Shown: one piece after another, positions 35,748 to 44,413 of the stretch
Layout of the letters: every line of letters starts with the position of its first letter
Position numbering within the stretch: position 1 is the stretch's first letter
Source of the DNA: Homoserinimonas sp.
GTDB lineage: Bacteria > Actinomycetota > Actinomycetes > Actinomycetales > Microbacteriaceae
Length of the DNA stretch: 64,000 nucleotides
Assembly: GCA_023957835.1 (NCBI GenBank)
Contig: JAMLGP010000001.1
Span: 2,010,418 to 2,074,417, forward strand
Reading direction: 5' to 3'
Made by a program: the position numbers and the translations under genes
Notes under the pieces: generated by a model
Database searches by the model: none
Seen by the model: the letters and a program-made list of their open reading frames with translations, nothing else
What the model was told of the DNA's origin: nothing

Positions 35748-36987
35748 TCTCACGCTGTACCCAGAAAACACTTCGATCGATGACGAAGGCAAGCTCAGAA
35801 TCGGCGGTTGCCGGGCCCGGGATGTTGCGGAGGAGTTTGGAACTCCGGCAATGATTATCGACGAAGCGGCGCTCAGGAGTCGGGCCAGAGAGTACCTGAA
35901 CGCATTCAGGTCGCGGCATCCCCAAACCGAAGTCTTGTTCGCAAGCAAGTCGTTCCCTGCGGCATCCGTAATCAGGGTTCTCACTGAAGAGGGCTGCGGA
36001 GTCGACGTGGCTTCGGGCGGGGAGCTTGCGATAGCGCTCGCGGCCTCGGCGGATCCAAAGGGCATGGTGCTTCACGGCAACGCCAAACGGGACGATGATA
36101 TTGAAGCCGCACTTAAGGCTCGATTGGGTCATATCGTCATTGACAGTCTGGATGACGTGGAGAGAATTGCGAGACTCGCCTCTGAGCCGGTTCCGGTGCT
36201 GCTTCGAGTCAGTCCGGCTGTTGCAGCCTCGACCCACGCTGCAATGATGACCGGCCACGATTCATCCAAATTCGGCATTCCCTCGTTTCAAATCGAAGAA
36301 GTGATCGGCCGAATTCGCAACGAACCGCTGCTCGATTTGCAGGGTCTGCACGCGCACATCGGCTCTCAGATCACCGATCTCGATCAGTTCGAGGCGGAAG
36401 TTGAGGCGTTGAGCCACCTCGAGAGATTCCCCGTCTACAACTTCGGCGGGGGCCTGGGTGTGCGCTACACAAGTGCAGACCGGGTTCCGAGCGTTGATGA
36501 ATACGCCGAGCGGATTGTCACGACAGTTCACCGACTTCTGGGATCGAATCTGAAAATCATGGTTGAGCCAGGCCGGTCGATGGTCGCCAGAAACGCTCTT
36601 ACCGTCTATCGGGTCGTCACAGTCAAGCGGGGATTGCGCACCCATGTTGCGGTCGACGGCGGAATGAGCGACAACCTTGAAGTCTCGCTTTACGGGCAGC
36701 CATTCGAACCGGCAATCATTGACAAGGATGCCGCCGCGGAAGTCGTCGACATAGTCGGCCAGCACTGCGAATCCGGAGACACCCTCGTGCGCGATATCGA
36801 GGTTGCGGCACCGGAGATCGGCGACCTGGTCGCGGTTCCAGTCACGGGTGCCTATTGCTACACGATGCACAACAACTACAATGCAGCCCTTGGTTTGCCC
36901 GTTGTCTTCTGCCGGGACGGGAAGTCAAAGCCTGCGGTAAGGAGGCAGACTTTGGCCGAGCTGCTCGCACGGGAAGTACTCGACTGA
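35740..36987 (+). CDS. LysA-like fold-type III PLP decarboxylase
   Basis: 415-aa enzyme of the diaminopimelate/ornithine decarboxylase family. The PLP lysine is K70 (VLFASKSFPA), with GCGVDVASGGEL, LHGNAKRDDDIEAAL, GLHAHIGSQITD, and NFGGGLG for phosphate binding; EPGRSMVARNA and AYCYTMHNNYN contribute to the substrate site. The start is TTG 35740, inside the kinase gene's end. It may be the organism's LysA, but clustering with peptide catabolism suggests a dedicated decarboxylase for a diamino acid. Confidence 0.8.
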   Translation: MIDLTLYPENTSIDDEGKLRIGGCRARDVAEEFGTPAMIIDEAALRSRAREYLNAFRSRHPQTEVLFASKSFPAASVIRVLTEEGCGVDVASGGELAIALAASADPKGMVLHGNAKRDDDIEAALKARLGHIVIDSLDDVERIARLASEPVPVLLRVSPAVAASTHAAMMTGHDSSKFGIPSFQIEEVIGRIRNEPLLDLQGLHAHIGSQITDLDQFEAEVEALSHLERFPVYNFGGGLGVRYTSADRVPSVDEYAERIVTTVHRLLGSNLKIMVEPGRSMVARNALTVYRVVTVKRGLRTHVAVDGGMSDNLEVSLYGQPFEPAIIDKDAAAEVVDIVGQHCESGDTLVRDIEVAAPEIGDLVAVPVTGAYCYTMHNNYNAALGLPVVFCRDGKSKPAVRRQTLAELLAREVLD

Positions 36988-36988
36988 A

Positions 36989-38632
36989 ATGGACTTGATT
37001 CCTGCCGCCGATCTCGGTCTCGGTTCACGACTTCTGGACCTTGTGAAGAATTGGCCGCTTGGAGGAGGCGCAGTTGGAGTCGTAAGAGGCGATTCGAGTC
37101 GGTGGGTTGAGACCTTCGGGATGGCGAACATCGATTCCCGTGTTCCGGTAGCTCCAGGCCATCTGTTCGAAATCGGATCGATCAGTAAGATTGTCACCTC
37201 GATCGTCATTGGGAACCTCGAGCACGAGGGACTATTGGATCTGGACGAGCCGGCTTCGAAATACCTGCCGTGGCTTGAGTTGCCGGGTCCTTCGAGCACT
37301 GCGACGCTGCGGCACTTGCTTCAGCACACTGCGGGGATAATTTGCGGCTCTGACGGCCTGGCCGACGAGAGGGCTCAGGCCTGGTTTCTTAGAAACACTT
37401 CCACTGGGAGCAGCCCGGGTGAGTTTTTCCACTATTCGAATGCCGGATTTCAGATTCTAGGTCTGGTCGCCGCGGCAGTAGCGGACGAATCACTCGCCGA
37501 GGCGACGAATTCCAGATTCCTAAGACCGGCGGGGATGCTCTCGACTCGAGCAGAGATCAGCAATCGTGACCGACAGTCGTTCGCGGTCGGTTATGCACCG
37601 GCCGAAGATGACCGGCTTTGGATTCCGGGTGAGCCTATCGCTCCAGCCACGTGGCTTGAAACCACCGCGGGAGACGGCCACGTCGCCTCCACCGTGGAAG
37701 ACATGCTCAGGTTTGCGCGAGTACTAATCGGCCGTGGTGAGCTTGAAGGCAGGACGATAATTCCGCAAGGCTACTTCAACCAGATGATTTCGAGTCTTGC
37801 TCCTGAGGGCGAAGAGATCCTGCAGCGCGGGAACCTGGTTCCGGTTAGCTCGAGCCGCTACGGGCTTGGGATCAATGTCGAGCAAACCCGCTTCGGCATC
37901 CAGTTGAGCCACGGCGGCGGCATGGTGGGCTTCGCGACTTTCCTGCTTGTCGATATGGAAAACGAACTGGGGGTAGTGGTTCTCACCAACTCCAATGGAG
38001 ACTCGCCGATTGCAGAGCTGGTTGCCCGTGAGGTGCACGCACAACTGGTCGGCATCGCTGCGGAACAGAAATTCGAACTCGACCCTTCCCGCTGGAATCC
38101 GCAAGAGAAGATGCTCGGGCGCTTTGAGAGCAACGGGCGTAGCATTTCCATTCGCTCCGACAATGGCGAAGTTCGGATTGAGGACGACCGCGGGAGCGAA
38201 CGGATATTTCGAACGCTCTCAGAAGGCGTCACGAGCGGGCATCCTGATTTCAGGCTGCATCGACTTGTCTTTTCCGAGGAGTCTGGAGTGCCGACCTGGA
38301 TTTATGGCGACATCGAGTTTCGGGCAAGTGACGACCACCCCAAAGACCGCGATTTGGTCTGGCAGCAATTTGAGGGGCACTACCGCTCCTACTCACCGTG
38401 GTTTAGCAATTTCAGGGTCTATCAGCGAGGCGGAAAGCTCTACCTCGACGCGACCGGCGGAGTGGAAGCTCCGACAAGTGAAATGCAACTCGTGCCCATG
38501 GGCGAGGGTGAGTTCAGAGTCGGGCAGGATCCGCGCCTCCCGGAGCGGATTCGGTTCGAGGTGGTTGAAGGCGGGCGGACGCTCTTTGCCGAGCGTGACG
38601 GTCACCGCTATGCGCGAGTTTCAGGCGAGTAG
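36989..38632 (+). CDS. Serine hydrolase of the beta-lactamase/D-aminopeptidase (S12) family
   Basis: 547-aa protein with the serine penicillin-recognising triad: S64-I-S-K67, Y149-S-N, and H308-G-G. The catalytic domain covers about residues 1-360 and is followed by a beta-rich C-terminal domain of about 190 aa, as in D-aminopeptidases and some esterases. No signal peptide is present, so it acts in the cytoplasm. Likely reactions are release of D-amino acids or ester/amide cleavage from imported substrates. It starts one base after the LysA-like gene and ends the operon. Confidence 0.8.
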   Translation: MDLIPAADLGLGSRLLDLVKNWPLGGGAVGVVRGDSSRWVETFGMANIDSRVPVAPGHLFEIGSISKIVTSIVIGNLEHEGLLDLDEPASKYLPWLELPGPSSTATLRHLLQHTAGIICGSDGLADERAQAWFLRNTSTGSSPGEFFHYSNAGFQILGLVAAAVADESLAEATNSRFLRPAGMLSTRAEISNRDRQSFAVGYAPAEDDRLWIPGEPIAPATWLETTAGDGHVASTVEDMLRFARVLIGRGELEGRTIIPQGYFNQMISSLAPEGEEILQRGNLVPVSSSRYGLGINVEQTRFGIQLSHGGGMVGFATFLLVDMENELGVVVLTNSNGDSPIAELVAREVHAQLVGIAAEQKFELDPSRWNPQEKMLGRFESNGRSISIRSDNGEVRIEDDRGSERIFRTLSEGVTSGHPDFRLHRLVFSEESGVPTWIYGDIEFRASDDHPKDRDLVWQQFEGHYRSYSPWFSNFRVYQRGGKLYLDATGGVEAPTSEMQLVPMGEGEFRVGQDPRLPERIRFEVVEGGRTLFAERDGHRYARVSGE

Positions 38633-38651
38633 GGCTCTCCGCGATTTCCGC

Positions 38652-39602
38652 TCACGGAATCTCCAGAGCTATCTTTCCCTTCGAGTGTCCGGTTTCAATG
38701 AGTTCGTGAGCTGCCCGTGCTTCAGAAAGCGGGAAAGTCTTCTCTAGTCGGATTTTCAGGGAGCCGGCATCTACGAGGTTCGCGATCTCGGTCAGAACCG
38801 CGGTGCTTGAGATCGCCTTTATGTCGGTGGACCGGACTGCGGCAGCTGCGCACTCCTCGCGGAAGGTCGACCAGCTTCCGGTCGGAACGCTGATCAGCAG
38901 CCCGCCCTTTCGCAGTACTTCGAGTGATCGGGAACCGGTGTTGTCGCGAACATTGCCGATGAGGTCGATCACGACATCAATCTCGCCGGTAACATCCTCA
39001 AATCGTTCGTTCCGGTAGTCGATTACCTCGGCAGCACCGAGGGAGCGCAGCCATTCCGAATTGTCGGCGGAGGAAGTCGTAATAACATGCGCTCCGGCTA
39101 GGGCGGCAAGCTGCACCGCCAGATGCCCTACTCCTCCTGCTCCCGCGTGAATGAGCACTCGCTGACCGGCCTCGATTCGCCCGGTAGTTACCACGCAACC
39201 CCATGCGGTCAGCGCTGCACAGGGCAGAGCCCCCGCCTCAAGCGCAGTCAGCGACCGGGGTGCGCGGGCAATCATGGCAACGTGCGCGGTTGCGAACTGC
39301 GCGTAGCTCCCGCTGACTCTGGGTACCGGGAGCAACCCGTACACGACATCCCCCGGCTGAAAATCGTGGGAGTCGAAGGCCGGTCGCTCGATAACTCCGC
39401 AGAAATCTACCCCGAGAACCGCGGGATAGTCGCGAATGAGAGCCGATGCTCCTCCGCCAGCTCGAGTCTTCGCGTCGATCGGATTCACTCCTGCACCGCG
39501 AACCCTCACCACGGCTTCGGCAATTGCCGGCGCAGGGCGCGGAACCTCGCGCAGCTCGAGCACTTCCGGTCCACCCGGCCTGGTCATTACTGCTGCAAGC
39601 AT
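38652..39602 (-). CDS. NADP-dependent zinc-less alcohol dehydrogenase / quinone oxidoreductase
   Basis: 316-aa MDR-superfamily enzyme. It has GAGVNPIDAKTRAG, DFCGVIE, GDVVYGLLPVP, and the nucleotide loop HAGAGGVGHLAVQLAAL near residue 150. Cysteine and histidine ligands for structural and catalytic zinc are absent, as in quinone oxidoreductases. ATG 39602 matches the family N-terminus; GTG 39611 is possible. It converges on the serine hydrolase gene and seems independent of the island. Confidence 0.85.
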   Translation of the reverse strand: MLAAVMTRPGGPEVLELREVPRPAPAIAEAVVRVRGAGVNPIDAKTRAGGGASALIRDYPAVLGVDFCGVIERPAFDSHDFQPGDVVYGLLPVPRVSGSYAQFATAHVAMIARAPRSLTALEAGALPCAALTAWGCVVTTGRIEAGQRVLIHAGAGGVGHLAVQLAALAGAHVITTSSADNSEWLRSLGAAEVIDYRNERFEDVTGEIDVVIDLIGNVRDNTGSRSLEVLRKGGLLISVPTGSWSTFREECAAAAVRSTDIKAISSTAVLTEIANLVDAGSLKIRLEKTFPLSEARAAHELIETGHSKGKIALEIP

Positions 39603-39688
39603 TGTGTCCACGTACCCACGCTAATCGCCGCGGGCAAAAGCCGCGTTCGATTGCGATTGCGGGTGCTTCGACCCATAGCATTGAGCGC

Positions 39689-40441
39689 GTGACTGAACGC
39701 AGTGTGCCCTCGGTTGCGGCTGCTGCGGGGGCGAGCCTGCGCGTTCGAATCCTCTCCCGAATCGATCCGATCATGGCTGCGGCCGGCAGTGCACTTGTTG
39801 CAGTCGCCCTCGCGATTATTTGGCTTGCAAGGCTTTCGATTCCGCGGGAAATGTATGTGAGCGAGCTCGGCGCGCCGGGGGAGTCAACCGCCGACTGGTT
39901 CAAGGCTGCGCTGCTGCTCATAGTCGCCGGCGGATCACTCATCGCCTGGGCCGGCCGCAGCTTGCGGTCAACCCTCCCGCTGCTCGGTCTGTGGAGCCCG
40001 GCTGTATCGCTTTGGATAGGCTGCGGATTCTTCCTCGTGGCGTCTCAGGTCACCTGCACCAAAGGCTGCCCGATCCCCTATGGGCCGAGCTTCACCTGGC
40101 AGGACTTCATCCACACGAGCCTGGCCGTGCTCGCCTTTGCAGCCGCGTGCATCGCGATGCTTCAGTGCGCATTCTCGGTCGGGCACCGCACTTTGCGAAT
40201 TTTCTCGGTCGCAGCGGGACTCTCGGTTGCTCTGATCGCCGGCCTCGGCGGCATTCTTTCCCTCGCAAGGTTTGCTACCAACGTTGGCAGCGTTTGCGAA
40301 CTCGTCGCAACGACTATCGCCCTCGCCTGGGTAGGTGCGCTTGGAATCTGGCTTGCGATCGACCGCTCTTCAAACTCTGGTAGAGTAGTTCGCGCCAAAG
40401 ACCGCCGGTACGGCGACTCCCGCAGTCGCCGCGAAGGATGA
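39689..40441 (+). CDS. DUF998-like integral membrane protein
   Basis: 250-aa protein with about six hydrophobic helices, including AAAGSALVAVALAIIWLARL near residue 35 and LWIGCGFFLVASQVTC near 110. TCTKGCPIPYGPSFTWQDFIHTSLA matches the conserved loop of DUF998 proteins. GTG 39689 lies 7 nt after TAGCAT, so a leaderless mRNA is plausible. Its last ~18 codons overlap the rplJ leader RNA structure. Function unknown. Confidence 0.75.
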   Translation: MTERSVPSVAAAAGASLRVRILSRIDPIMAAAGSALVAVALAIIWLARLSIPREMYVSELGAPGESTADWFKAALLLIVAGGSLIAWAGRSLRSTLPLLGLWSPAVSLWIGCGFFLVASQVTCTKGCPIPYGPSFTWQDFIHTSLAVLAFAAACIAMLQCAFSVGHRTLRIFSVAAGLSVALIAGLGGILSLARFATNVGSVCELVATTIALAWVGALGIWLAIDRSSNSGRVVRAKDRRYGDSRSRREG

Positions 40442-40529
40442 GCGAAAGCGAACGCCCGCGCAGGTGAATGTGACTTGATTCCGATTTCGGATTTCTAGCT
40501 CCGTGCCCTGCGCCGGAGCTTTTATTTTG
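40388..40529 (+). ncRNA. Ribosomal protein L10 leader with attenuator
   Basis: GTTCGC (40388-40393) pairs with GCGAAC (40448-40453), enclosing a CGGCGACT / AGTCGCCG hairpin (40411-40431), the L10-leader architecture. Downstream, AGCTCCG / CGGAGCT (40497-40520) followed by TTTATTTT is an intrinsic terminator. Its loop contains CCTGCGC, able to pair with GCGCAGG at 40458-40464, an alternative fold. L10/L12 binding would thus control read-through into rplJ-rplL. Confidence 0.8.
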
Positions 40530-40568
40530 CCCAGGCCAGGATTCCGGCGATAAACCAGAAGGAGTGCC

Positions 40569-41078
40569 ATGGCGAACAAGGAAGCATCCGTCGCCGAGCT
40601 TACGGAAAATTTCCGCAACTCGAGCGCCGCACTGCTGACCGAGTACCGCGGACTCACGGTTGCCCAGCTCAAGGAATTGCGCCGGTCGATCGCGGAGCAC
40701 GCGAGCTACGCCGTGGTGAAGAACACGCTGACCAAGATTGCGGCCAACGCGGCCGGAATCAGCGCTCTAGATGACCAGCTAGCTGGCCCATCCGCGATCG
40801 CATTTGTGCACGGGGACACTGTCGCCGTTGCCAAGGCACTGCGTGACTTCGCCAAGGCGAACCCACTACTGGTGGTCAAGGGCGGTTACTTCGACGGTGC
40901 ATACATCAGCGCCGAAGAGGTCATCAAACTCGCCGATCTTGAGAGCCGCGAAGTGCTGCTTGCGAAGCTCGCGGGCGCGATGAAGGCATCCATGTTCGGT
41001 GCTGCCTACCTGTTCAACGCTCCGCTATCGAAGGCCGTTCGCACGGTCGACGCTTTGCGCGAGAAGCAAGCCGCTTAA
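40569..41078 (+). CDS. rplJ: 50S ribosomal protein L10
   Basis: 169-aa stalk-base protein. It opens [18 protein letters not shown], with [18 protein letters not shown] and [13 protein letters not shown] (rRNA-binding domain), and a C-terminal helix that carries L7/L12 dimers. GAAGGAG precedes the ATG. rplL follows 62 nt downstream. The upstream L10 leader indicates autogenous regulation. Confidence 0.97.
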   Translation: MANKEASVAELTENFRNSSAALLTEYRGLTVAQLKELRRSIAEHASYAVVKNTLTKIAANAAGISALDDQLAGPSAIAFVHGDTVAVAKALRDFAKANPLLVVKGGYFDGAYISAEEVIKLADLESREVLLAKLAGAMKASMFGAAYLFNAPLSKAVRTVDALREKQAA

Positions 41079-41140
41079 AGACCACGAGCCCTCGGCAGGC
41101 CGAAGGCTGGAAGCAAAACCAAAACCAAAAGGAGAAAATC

Positions 41141-41536
41141 ATGGCGAAGCTGACCACTGATCAGCTGCTCGACGCGTTCAAGGAGCTCACCCTCATCGAG
41201 CTCAGTGAATTCGTGAAGAAGTTCGAGGAGACCTTCGAGGTCACCGCTGCTGCACCGGTTGCAGTTGCTGCTGCCGCTCCAGCGGCTGGCGGTGGCGGAG
41301 CTGCCGCTGAAGAGGTCGAAGAGAAGGACAGTTTTGATGTCATGCTCGACGCTTCCGGCGACAAGAAGATCCAGGTCATCAAGGAGGTGCGCGCCCTCAC
41401 GAGCCTCGGTCTCGGCGAGGCGAAGGCTCTCGTTGACGGTGCTCCGAGCAAGGTGCTCGAGGGCGTCAACAAGGAGACCGCTGAGAAGGCCAAGGCCCAG
41501 CTTGAAGAGGCTGGCGCAACGGTAACCCTCAAGTAG
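41141..41536 (+). CDS. rplL: 50S ribosomal protein L7/L12
   Basis: 131-aa factor-binding stalk protein. The N-terminal dimerisation helices ([20 protein letters not shown]) are followed by an Ala/Gly-rich hinge ([20 protein letters not shown]) and the C-terminal domain with [21 protein letters not shown] split around residue 75. AAAAGGAGAAAATC precedes the ATG. A 17-bp terminator follows; rpoB is not adjacent. Confidence 0.97.
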   Translation: MAKLTTDQLLDAFKELTLIELSEFVKKFEETFEVTAAAPVAVAAAAPAAGGGGAAAEEVEEKDSFDVMLDASGDKKIQVIKEVRALTSLGLGEAKALVDGAPSKVLEGVNKETAEKAKAQLEEAGATVTLK

Positions 41537-41555
41537 GTTCTCCGCCTAAAGCAGT

Positions 41556-41594
41556 GGTGCGGGGTATGACTTGACCAAAGTCATACCCCGCACC
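41556..41594 (+). terminator. Terminator of the rplJ-rplL operon
   Basis: A perfect 17-bp stem: GGTGCGGGGTATGACTT (41556-41572) with its complement at 41578-41594, loop GACCA, followed by TTTCCG. Confidence 0.88.
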
Positions 41595-41651
41595 TTTCCG
41601 TCTTAACCGGGAAATTCGGGATCAGGGACGAACCTCCCCGTCTTCAATCAA

Positions 41652-41679
41652 AGAAAGACCCAGACGGTGGGGTCTTTCT
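41652..41679. terminator. Second hairpin in the rplL-ABC exporter gap
   Basis: AGAAAGACCC (41652-41661) and GGGTCTTTCT (41670-41679) form a 10-bp stem with an 8-nt loop. It may be a backup terminator. The rest of the 296-nt gap (41537-41832) is AT-richer and should hold the promoter of the exporter gene. Confidence 0.55.
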
Positions 41680-41832
41680 GGCTCTTGCACGCGTTCAAAG
41701 AGAGTTAATCGAATCACATACCGGGTTCGGGTTGGCTCGATTGGCCGCGCGAACTATCAAACCACAATCCTTGTTCCTGTTTGCAATATTGCGCAACATT
41801 TTTCAATCTCGAGTGAGACTAACCTTTATCCG

Positions 41833-43686
41833 GTGAGCATGGATGGTGGCCGGGGCAGAGGGCGAGTTGGCAGTGCCGATGCGAAGGCACAGCGCGAGGC
41901 AAACCTCGCTGCCCCAAAGATTGCGGGCTTGTTCCGCCGGATAGTTGAACTTTTCAAGCCGCACAAGACCGCCCTTACAGTAACCGCGATTCTCGTCGTA
42001 GTCGGGGCAGCGCTATCCGTTTTGCCGCCGCTCCTGACGCAGCAGGCTTTTGACCGTGGGCTCTTCCCGAAAGGCGGTCCGAATCTGCCCGTGCTCATCG
42101 GGATAGTGAGTCTCATGGTTGCGATCTACATCGCATCCGGAGCAGTCAGCGTGCTCAGAACGAGGCTTACCGCGACGGTAGGCAACAAGGTCATGAGCGC
42201 ACTGAGAGTGCGCCTCTTCACCCACCTTCAGGGCATGGAGTTCGCCTTCTTCACTCGAACCCGCACCGGGGTCATCCAGTCTCGCCTGCAAAACGACGTC
42301 GGCGGAGTCGCCGGTGTGCTCACCAATACTGTGTCAAGTGTGCTCGGCAATACCGTGACGGTTGCCGCGGCTCTTGTTGCAATGATTCTGCTTTCCTGGC
42401 AGTTGACCCTGGTAGCAGTAGTGCTAATGCCGCTGCTCGTCATTGTTCAAAGGCGCGTCGGCCAGGTGCGAGCGCGAATCGCAACCAAAACCCAGGAGTC
42501 GCTAAGCGAACTGACCGCGATAACTCAGGAGTCGCTCTCGGTTTCTGGAATCCTGCTCGCCAAGAGCTTCGGTCAGCAGGATGCAGAGATCAGGCGCTAC
42601 GCGAAAGAGAACGAGACCCAGGTTGGCCTCCAGGTGCAGCTCCAGATGAGCGGCCAGTGGTTTTTCGCCCTTGTGCAGATCTTCCTCGCCGTCATCCCGG
42701 CGATCATTTATGTCTCTGCCGCCTGGCTCATTCTTCAGGATGTCCCGGTGACCGCCGGCACCGTCGTCGCCTTCACCACGGTTCAGGCTCGCCTCATGTC
42801 GCCGCTAATGGGCCTGCTCAGACTCGCTCTGGATCTTCAGACTTCAGGAGCCCTTTTCTCGAGAATCTTCGAGTATCTCGATCTGAAGCCTGCTATTTCA
42901 AATGCCCCGGATGCCGCCCCGATTCGATTCGGCGCCCCGCTAGGCCAGGTCGAATTCCGCAAAGTCGACTTCAGGTACCCGGATCAGACCGACAACCTCG
43001 ACCCGATCCTGCGCAAGGTTTCCTTCAACATCCGCCCGGGCCAATTCGCCGCCTTCGTCGGACCTTCCGGGGCAGGAAAGACGACGATTGCCTATTTGAT
43101 TCCGAGGTTCCACGACGCCTCGAGCGGCACAGTGCTCTTTGCGGACTCTGATGTCAAAGCACTCACCATGGAATCGCTGCAGCAGAACATCGGCATAGTC
43201 AGCCAGGAGACCTACCTGTTCCACTCGACGATTCTGGAGAACCTGCGTTATGCAAAGCCGGGGGCTAGTCAGGAAGAGATCGAGCGCGCCTGCAAAGCGG
43301 CCAACATCCATGATTCGATCGCTGCCTTCCCTGACGGCTACAACACGGTTGTCGGGGAGCGCGGCTATCGACTCAGCGGCGGGGAAAAGCAGCGGATCGC
43401 AATTGCGAGGGTGCTGCTCAAGGACCCGCCGGTGCTAATCCTCGACGAGGCGACGAGCGCTCTCGACTCCATTTCAGAGCGGAGCGTGCAAAAGGCGCTC
43501 GATGCAGCCTCAAGAGGCCGCACCACTATCGCGATCGCCCATCGGCTTTCAACAATTGTCGATGCCGACGTAATCTTCGTTCTTGAAAAAGGCAGGATCG
43601 TCGAATCCGGAACTCACGCCGAGCTTCTGGCCGCGGAAGGCGCTTACAGCCGCCTGTACCACGAGCAGGTCGCCGCTACCGGCTGA
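41833..43686 (+). CDS. ABC exporter half-transporter (MsbA/MDR type)
   Basis: 617-aa protein with six transmembrane helices (about residues 40-330) fused to an ATPase. The ATPase has Walker A GPSGAGKTT, signature LSGGEKQRIAIARVLL, and Walker B VLILDEATSALDS. It works as a homodimer or with a partner to export lipids, peptides or drugs; the substrate is not identifiable. The start may be GTG 41833 or ATG 41839. The N-terminal 30 residues are Gly/Arg-rich and cytoplasmic. Its end overlaps the convergent Pr6Pr gene by 11 nt. Confidence 0.9.
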   Translation: MSMDGGRGRGRVGSADAKAQREANLAAPKIAGLFRRIVELFKPHKTALTVTAILVVVGAALSVLPPLLTQQAFDRGLFPKGGPNLPVLIGIVSLMVAIYIASGAVSVLRTRLTATVGNKVMSALRVRLFTHLQGMEFAFFTRTRTGVIQSRLQNDVGGVAGVLTNTVSSVLGNTVTVAAALVAMILLSWQLTLVAVVLMPLLVIVQRRVGQVRARIATKTQESLSELTAITQESLSVSGILLAKSFGQQDAEIRRYAKENETQVGLQVQLQMSGQWFFALVQIFLAVIPAIIYVSAAWLILQDVPVTAGTVVAFTTVQARLMSPLMGLLRLALDLQTSGALFSRIFEYLDLKPAISNAPDAAPIRFGAPLGQVEFRKVDFRYPDQTDNLDPILRKVSFNIRPGQFAAFVGPSGAGKTTIAYLIPRFHDASSGTVLFADSDVKALTMESLQQNIGIVSQETYLFHSTILENLRYAKPGASQEEIERACKAANIHDSIAAFPDGYNTVVGERGYRLSGGEKQRIAIARVLLKDPPVLILDEATSALDSISERSVQKALDAASRGRTTIAIAHRLSTIVDADVIFVLEKGRIVESGTHAELLAAEGAYSRLYHEQVAATG

Positions 43687-44290
43687 ACTTCACCAGCCGC
43701 AGTCGACTGATTGCCCAAACCAGGGCGCCGACAATGACGATTGCGACCGCGATTCCGACGCAATAGATCGCCACCACCGAGTAGCCGAGCGAGGGGTCGA
43801 GGAACGGGTAGGGCACCCATCCGTCGGTTGCTCCCCTGACCAGCACGACGACTATCCAGACAATCGGGTAAATGGCGACGGCCCAAAGCCTCGACCACGG
43901 GATCGGCTCGCGGTCTCCGATGAGAATCCAGTCAATGGCGACATAGATCGGAATCACCAGGTGCAGAATCGTGTTTGCCCAGTCGAGCGAAATTCCGCCT
44001 TCGACATCGGTAAGTAGCGTGTTGTAGACAACGCCTACGATCACTATGTAGGTAGTGACGCACGCGCGGAACAGAGTCCAGAGTTTTCCGCTCGACTTTC
44101 CCGCAAAGCCTATGAGCGCGGTGCCCAGAAGCATAAGTACCGTGAGGATATTCGATTGCATCGTGAAGTAGCCGAAGAAGTTGAACGGGTTGATTGTTGC
44201 CCTGCTCGCCGTGTCGAGGAAGGTCGCAACAATTGCCACTGCACCCAGAACCGCGACAAGAAACCGAATAGCCGAAATTGTGATTCGCAT
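43676..44290 (-). CDS. Pr6Pr-like (FAR-17a/AIG1-like) membrane protein
   Basis: 204-aa protein with six hydrophobic helices. NPFNFFGYFTMQSNILTVLML near residue 35 and WVPYPFLDPS near 165 are the family's hallmarks (the latter precedes the last helix). Function unknown; related eukaryotic proteins act on lipids. ATG 44290 lies 6 nt after TACTAT on this strand, so the mRNA is probably leaderless. Confidence 0.75.
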   Translation of the reverse strand: MRITISAIRFLVAVLGAVAIVATFLDTASRATINPFNFFGYFTMQSNILTVLMLLGTALIGFAGKSSGKLWTLFRACVTTYIVIVGVVYNTLLTDVEGGISLDWANTILHLVIPIYVAIDWILIGDREPIPWSRLWAVAIYPIVWIVVVLVRGATDGWVPYPFLDPSLGYSVVAIYCVGIAVAIVIVGALVWAISRLRLVKFSR

Positions 44291-44413
44291 GGGTGGATAG
44301 TAGCGGACGGGCAGTGGCCAGAGGTTGCAAGTGGTGCGAAGCAACACAGTTCACTACAGTGAGTGCCACCACCATTCGGGGGTCGCGACACAGACACTGA
44401 CAGGAGAATGCCC

